Below, piece by piece: positions 6,392-7,093 of a stretch of 7,093 nt of DNA. The stretch is from assembly GCA_946480525.1 (NCBI GenBank), contig CAMLLA010000221.1, forward strand, positions 1-7,093, read 5' to 3'. Source of the DNA: an uncultured Asticcacaulis sp. Lineage in GTDB: Bacteria > Pseudomonadota > Alphaproteobacteria > Caulobacterales > Caulobacteraceae. The position numbers were made by a program, and so were the translations under genes. The notes beneath the pieces are model-generated. The model was not told the DNA's origin. It saw only the letters and a program-made list of their open reading frames with translations, and searched no databases. Within the stretch, counting starts at the first letter, position 1; each line of letters begins with the position of its first letter.

Positions 6392-6412
6392 ACGTGTCGC
6401 AAACGTGTCGCA
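6392..6412 (+). promoter_or_regulatory. Tandem 10-bp repeat, possible operator of the Rieske oxygenase gene
   Basis: ACGTGTCGCA occurs perfectly twice, at 6392-6401 and 6403-6412, separated by one A. The 11-base period is close to one helical turn, so two bound protein subunits would sit on the same DNA face. GTGCG (6386-6390) and CGCAC (6409-6413) form a flanking inverted repeat. The element lies 57 bases before the oxygenase start and just after hisC, where an operator would be expected. A TTGATC (6415-6420) follows directly but has no good -10 partner. Function is inferred. Confidence 0.45.
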
Positions 6413-6468
6413 CTTTGATCCGGTTCGGGTTATGCTAAACCTTTGGCAAGTATAAGCCGGACCTGACT

Positions 6469-7093
6469 ATGCCCGATCAAAGCGCCCTGACCCCTTCCGC
6501 CCGCATTGTCTTCGGACAAGGTCTTCTCAAGGATTGCTGGTGGTTCGCGGCGCTGTCGGGCGATCTCAAGCCCGGCAAGCTGCAGCGCTATGTCTTGCTG
6601 GGAGAACCGGTCCTGCTTGGCCGCGACCTCGACGGCCGCGCCTACGCCATCCGTGACATCTGCCCGCATCGCGCCGCCCCCCTGTCGGCGGGCCAGATGC
6701 TGCGCTCGGAAAAGGGCTGCGTCGTCCAGTGCCCCTATCATGGCTGGACCTTCGACACCTCGGGCACCTGTACCTCGGTGCCGTCCCTGACGCCCGACCA
6801 GTCGATGGATTTCGAGCGCATCAAGGTCCGGGACTATGCCGTTCGGGAACAGCAGGGCATTGTATGGATCTATATGACCAACGATGCGCGCCGCGCGACC
6901 GAACCCGACCATGAACCGCCTGTGCTGCCCGGCGTGGTCGGCGGGGATCCGCTTATCGTTGAGGCCATGGATTTTGACAGCCATATCGACCATGCCGTGG
7001 TGGGACTTATGGATCCCGCGCATGGCCCCTATGTCCATCAGCAATGGTGGTGGCGTTCGGCCAAGAAGCAGCTGTCGAAAATCAAACAGTTCG
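6469..7093 (+). CDS. Rieske non-heme iron oxygenase, alpha subunit (5' part; cut by window end)
   Basis: The frame from ATG 6469 stays open to the window edge, giving 208 residues of a protein whose family is usually about 330-450. Residues 23-135 form the Rieske [2Fe-2S] domain: ligands C65 and H67 (CPHRAAPLS) and C88 and H91 (CPYHGWTF). The 20 residues between the ligand pairs are a few more than the usual 15-17. The start of the catalytic domain shows D182, H185 and H190 (DPAHGPYVH), the spacing of the bridging Asp and two mononuclear iron His ligands in naphthalene dioxygenase-type enzymes; the third ligand would lie beyond the window. The 'MDPAHGPYVH' block recalls the vanillate demethylase / pheophorbide a oxygenase branch. 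Such enzymes hydroxylate or demethylate aromatic or related substrates using O2 and electrons from a reductase; no reductase or ferredoxin gene is in the window. The substrate is unknown. The ribosome site is weak (GGA at 6459-6461). Confidence 0.92.
   Translation, partial: MPDQSALTPSARIVFGQGLLKDCWWFAALSGDLKPGKLQRYVLLGEPVLLGRDLDGRAYAIRDICPHRAAPLSAGQMLRSEKGCVVQCPYHGWTFDTSGTCTSVPSLTPDQSMDFERIKVRDYAVREQQGIVWIYMTNDARRATEPDHEPPVLPGVVGGDPLIVEAMDFDSHIDHAVVGLMDPAHGPYVHQQWWWRSAKKQLSKIKQF

Noticed and set aside
6430..7044. Reverse-strand open frame (204 codons) opposite the oxygenase gene
   Set aside because: The + strand carries complete Rieske and iron-site motifs in one open frame to the window end; the antisense frame is a shadow.

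Overview
The window is about 7.1 kb of GC-rich DNA, tightly packed with genes that all read on the + strand. It looks like a chromosomal core region of an alphaproteobacterium. The evidence is an XPD/DinG-like helicase with the 'FDLLELFAFVRP' N-terminal block seen in alphaproteobacterial homologues, a DUF2125 membrane-anchored protein (a family largely confined to that class), and a chorismate mutase gene next to a hisC-type aminotransferase. My best guess is the Caulobacterales (Caulobacter/Asticcacaulis-like), but this rests on gene content and remembered family resemblance, not on a search.

Layout. 1-63: probable C-terminal tail of an upstream gene (uncertain). 135-3077: large ATP-dependent helicase with a four-Cys iron-sulfur pattern. 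3155-4213: DUF2125 protein with one N-terminal membrane anchor. 4214-4371: 158-base gap, AT-rich in its first third, with three consecutive inverted repeats. 4372-5172: chorismate mutase (AroQ fold) with a C-terminal extension that looks like a decayed prephenate dehydratase/ACT region. 5173-5261: gap with an 8-base direct repeat. 5262-6365: hisC-type histidinol-phosphate/aromatic aminotransferase. 6366-6468: gap with a tandem 10-base repeat on an 11-base period. 6469 to the end: 5' part of a Rieske non-heme iron oxygenase alpha subunit, cut by the window edge.

How the genes relate. Chorismate mutase makes prephenate from chorismate. HisC-family enzymes transaminate imidazole-acetol phosphate (histidine synthesis) and, in several alphaproteobacteria, also aromatic keto acids or prephenate, so the pair suggests an aromatic/histidine amino acid unit. 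The prephenate/arogenate dehydrogenase gene (tyrC/tyrA) that might be expected beside them is not in the window; a Rieske oxygenase with a possible operator of its own follows instead. The helicase and DUF2125 protein are co-directional, but no functional link to the amino acid genes can be read from the sequence.

I found no mobile element, CRISPR array, tRNA, rRNA or recognisable defence cassette. The most interesting signals are the two apparent decayed domains (N-terminus of the helicase, C-terminus of the chorismate mutase) and the short repeats and hairpins in the intergenic gaps. I do not see a convincing new multi-gene system.
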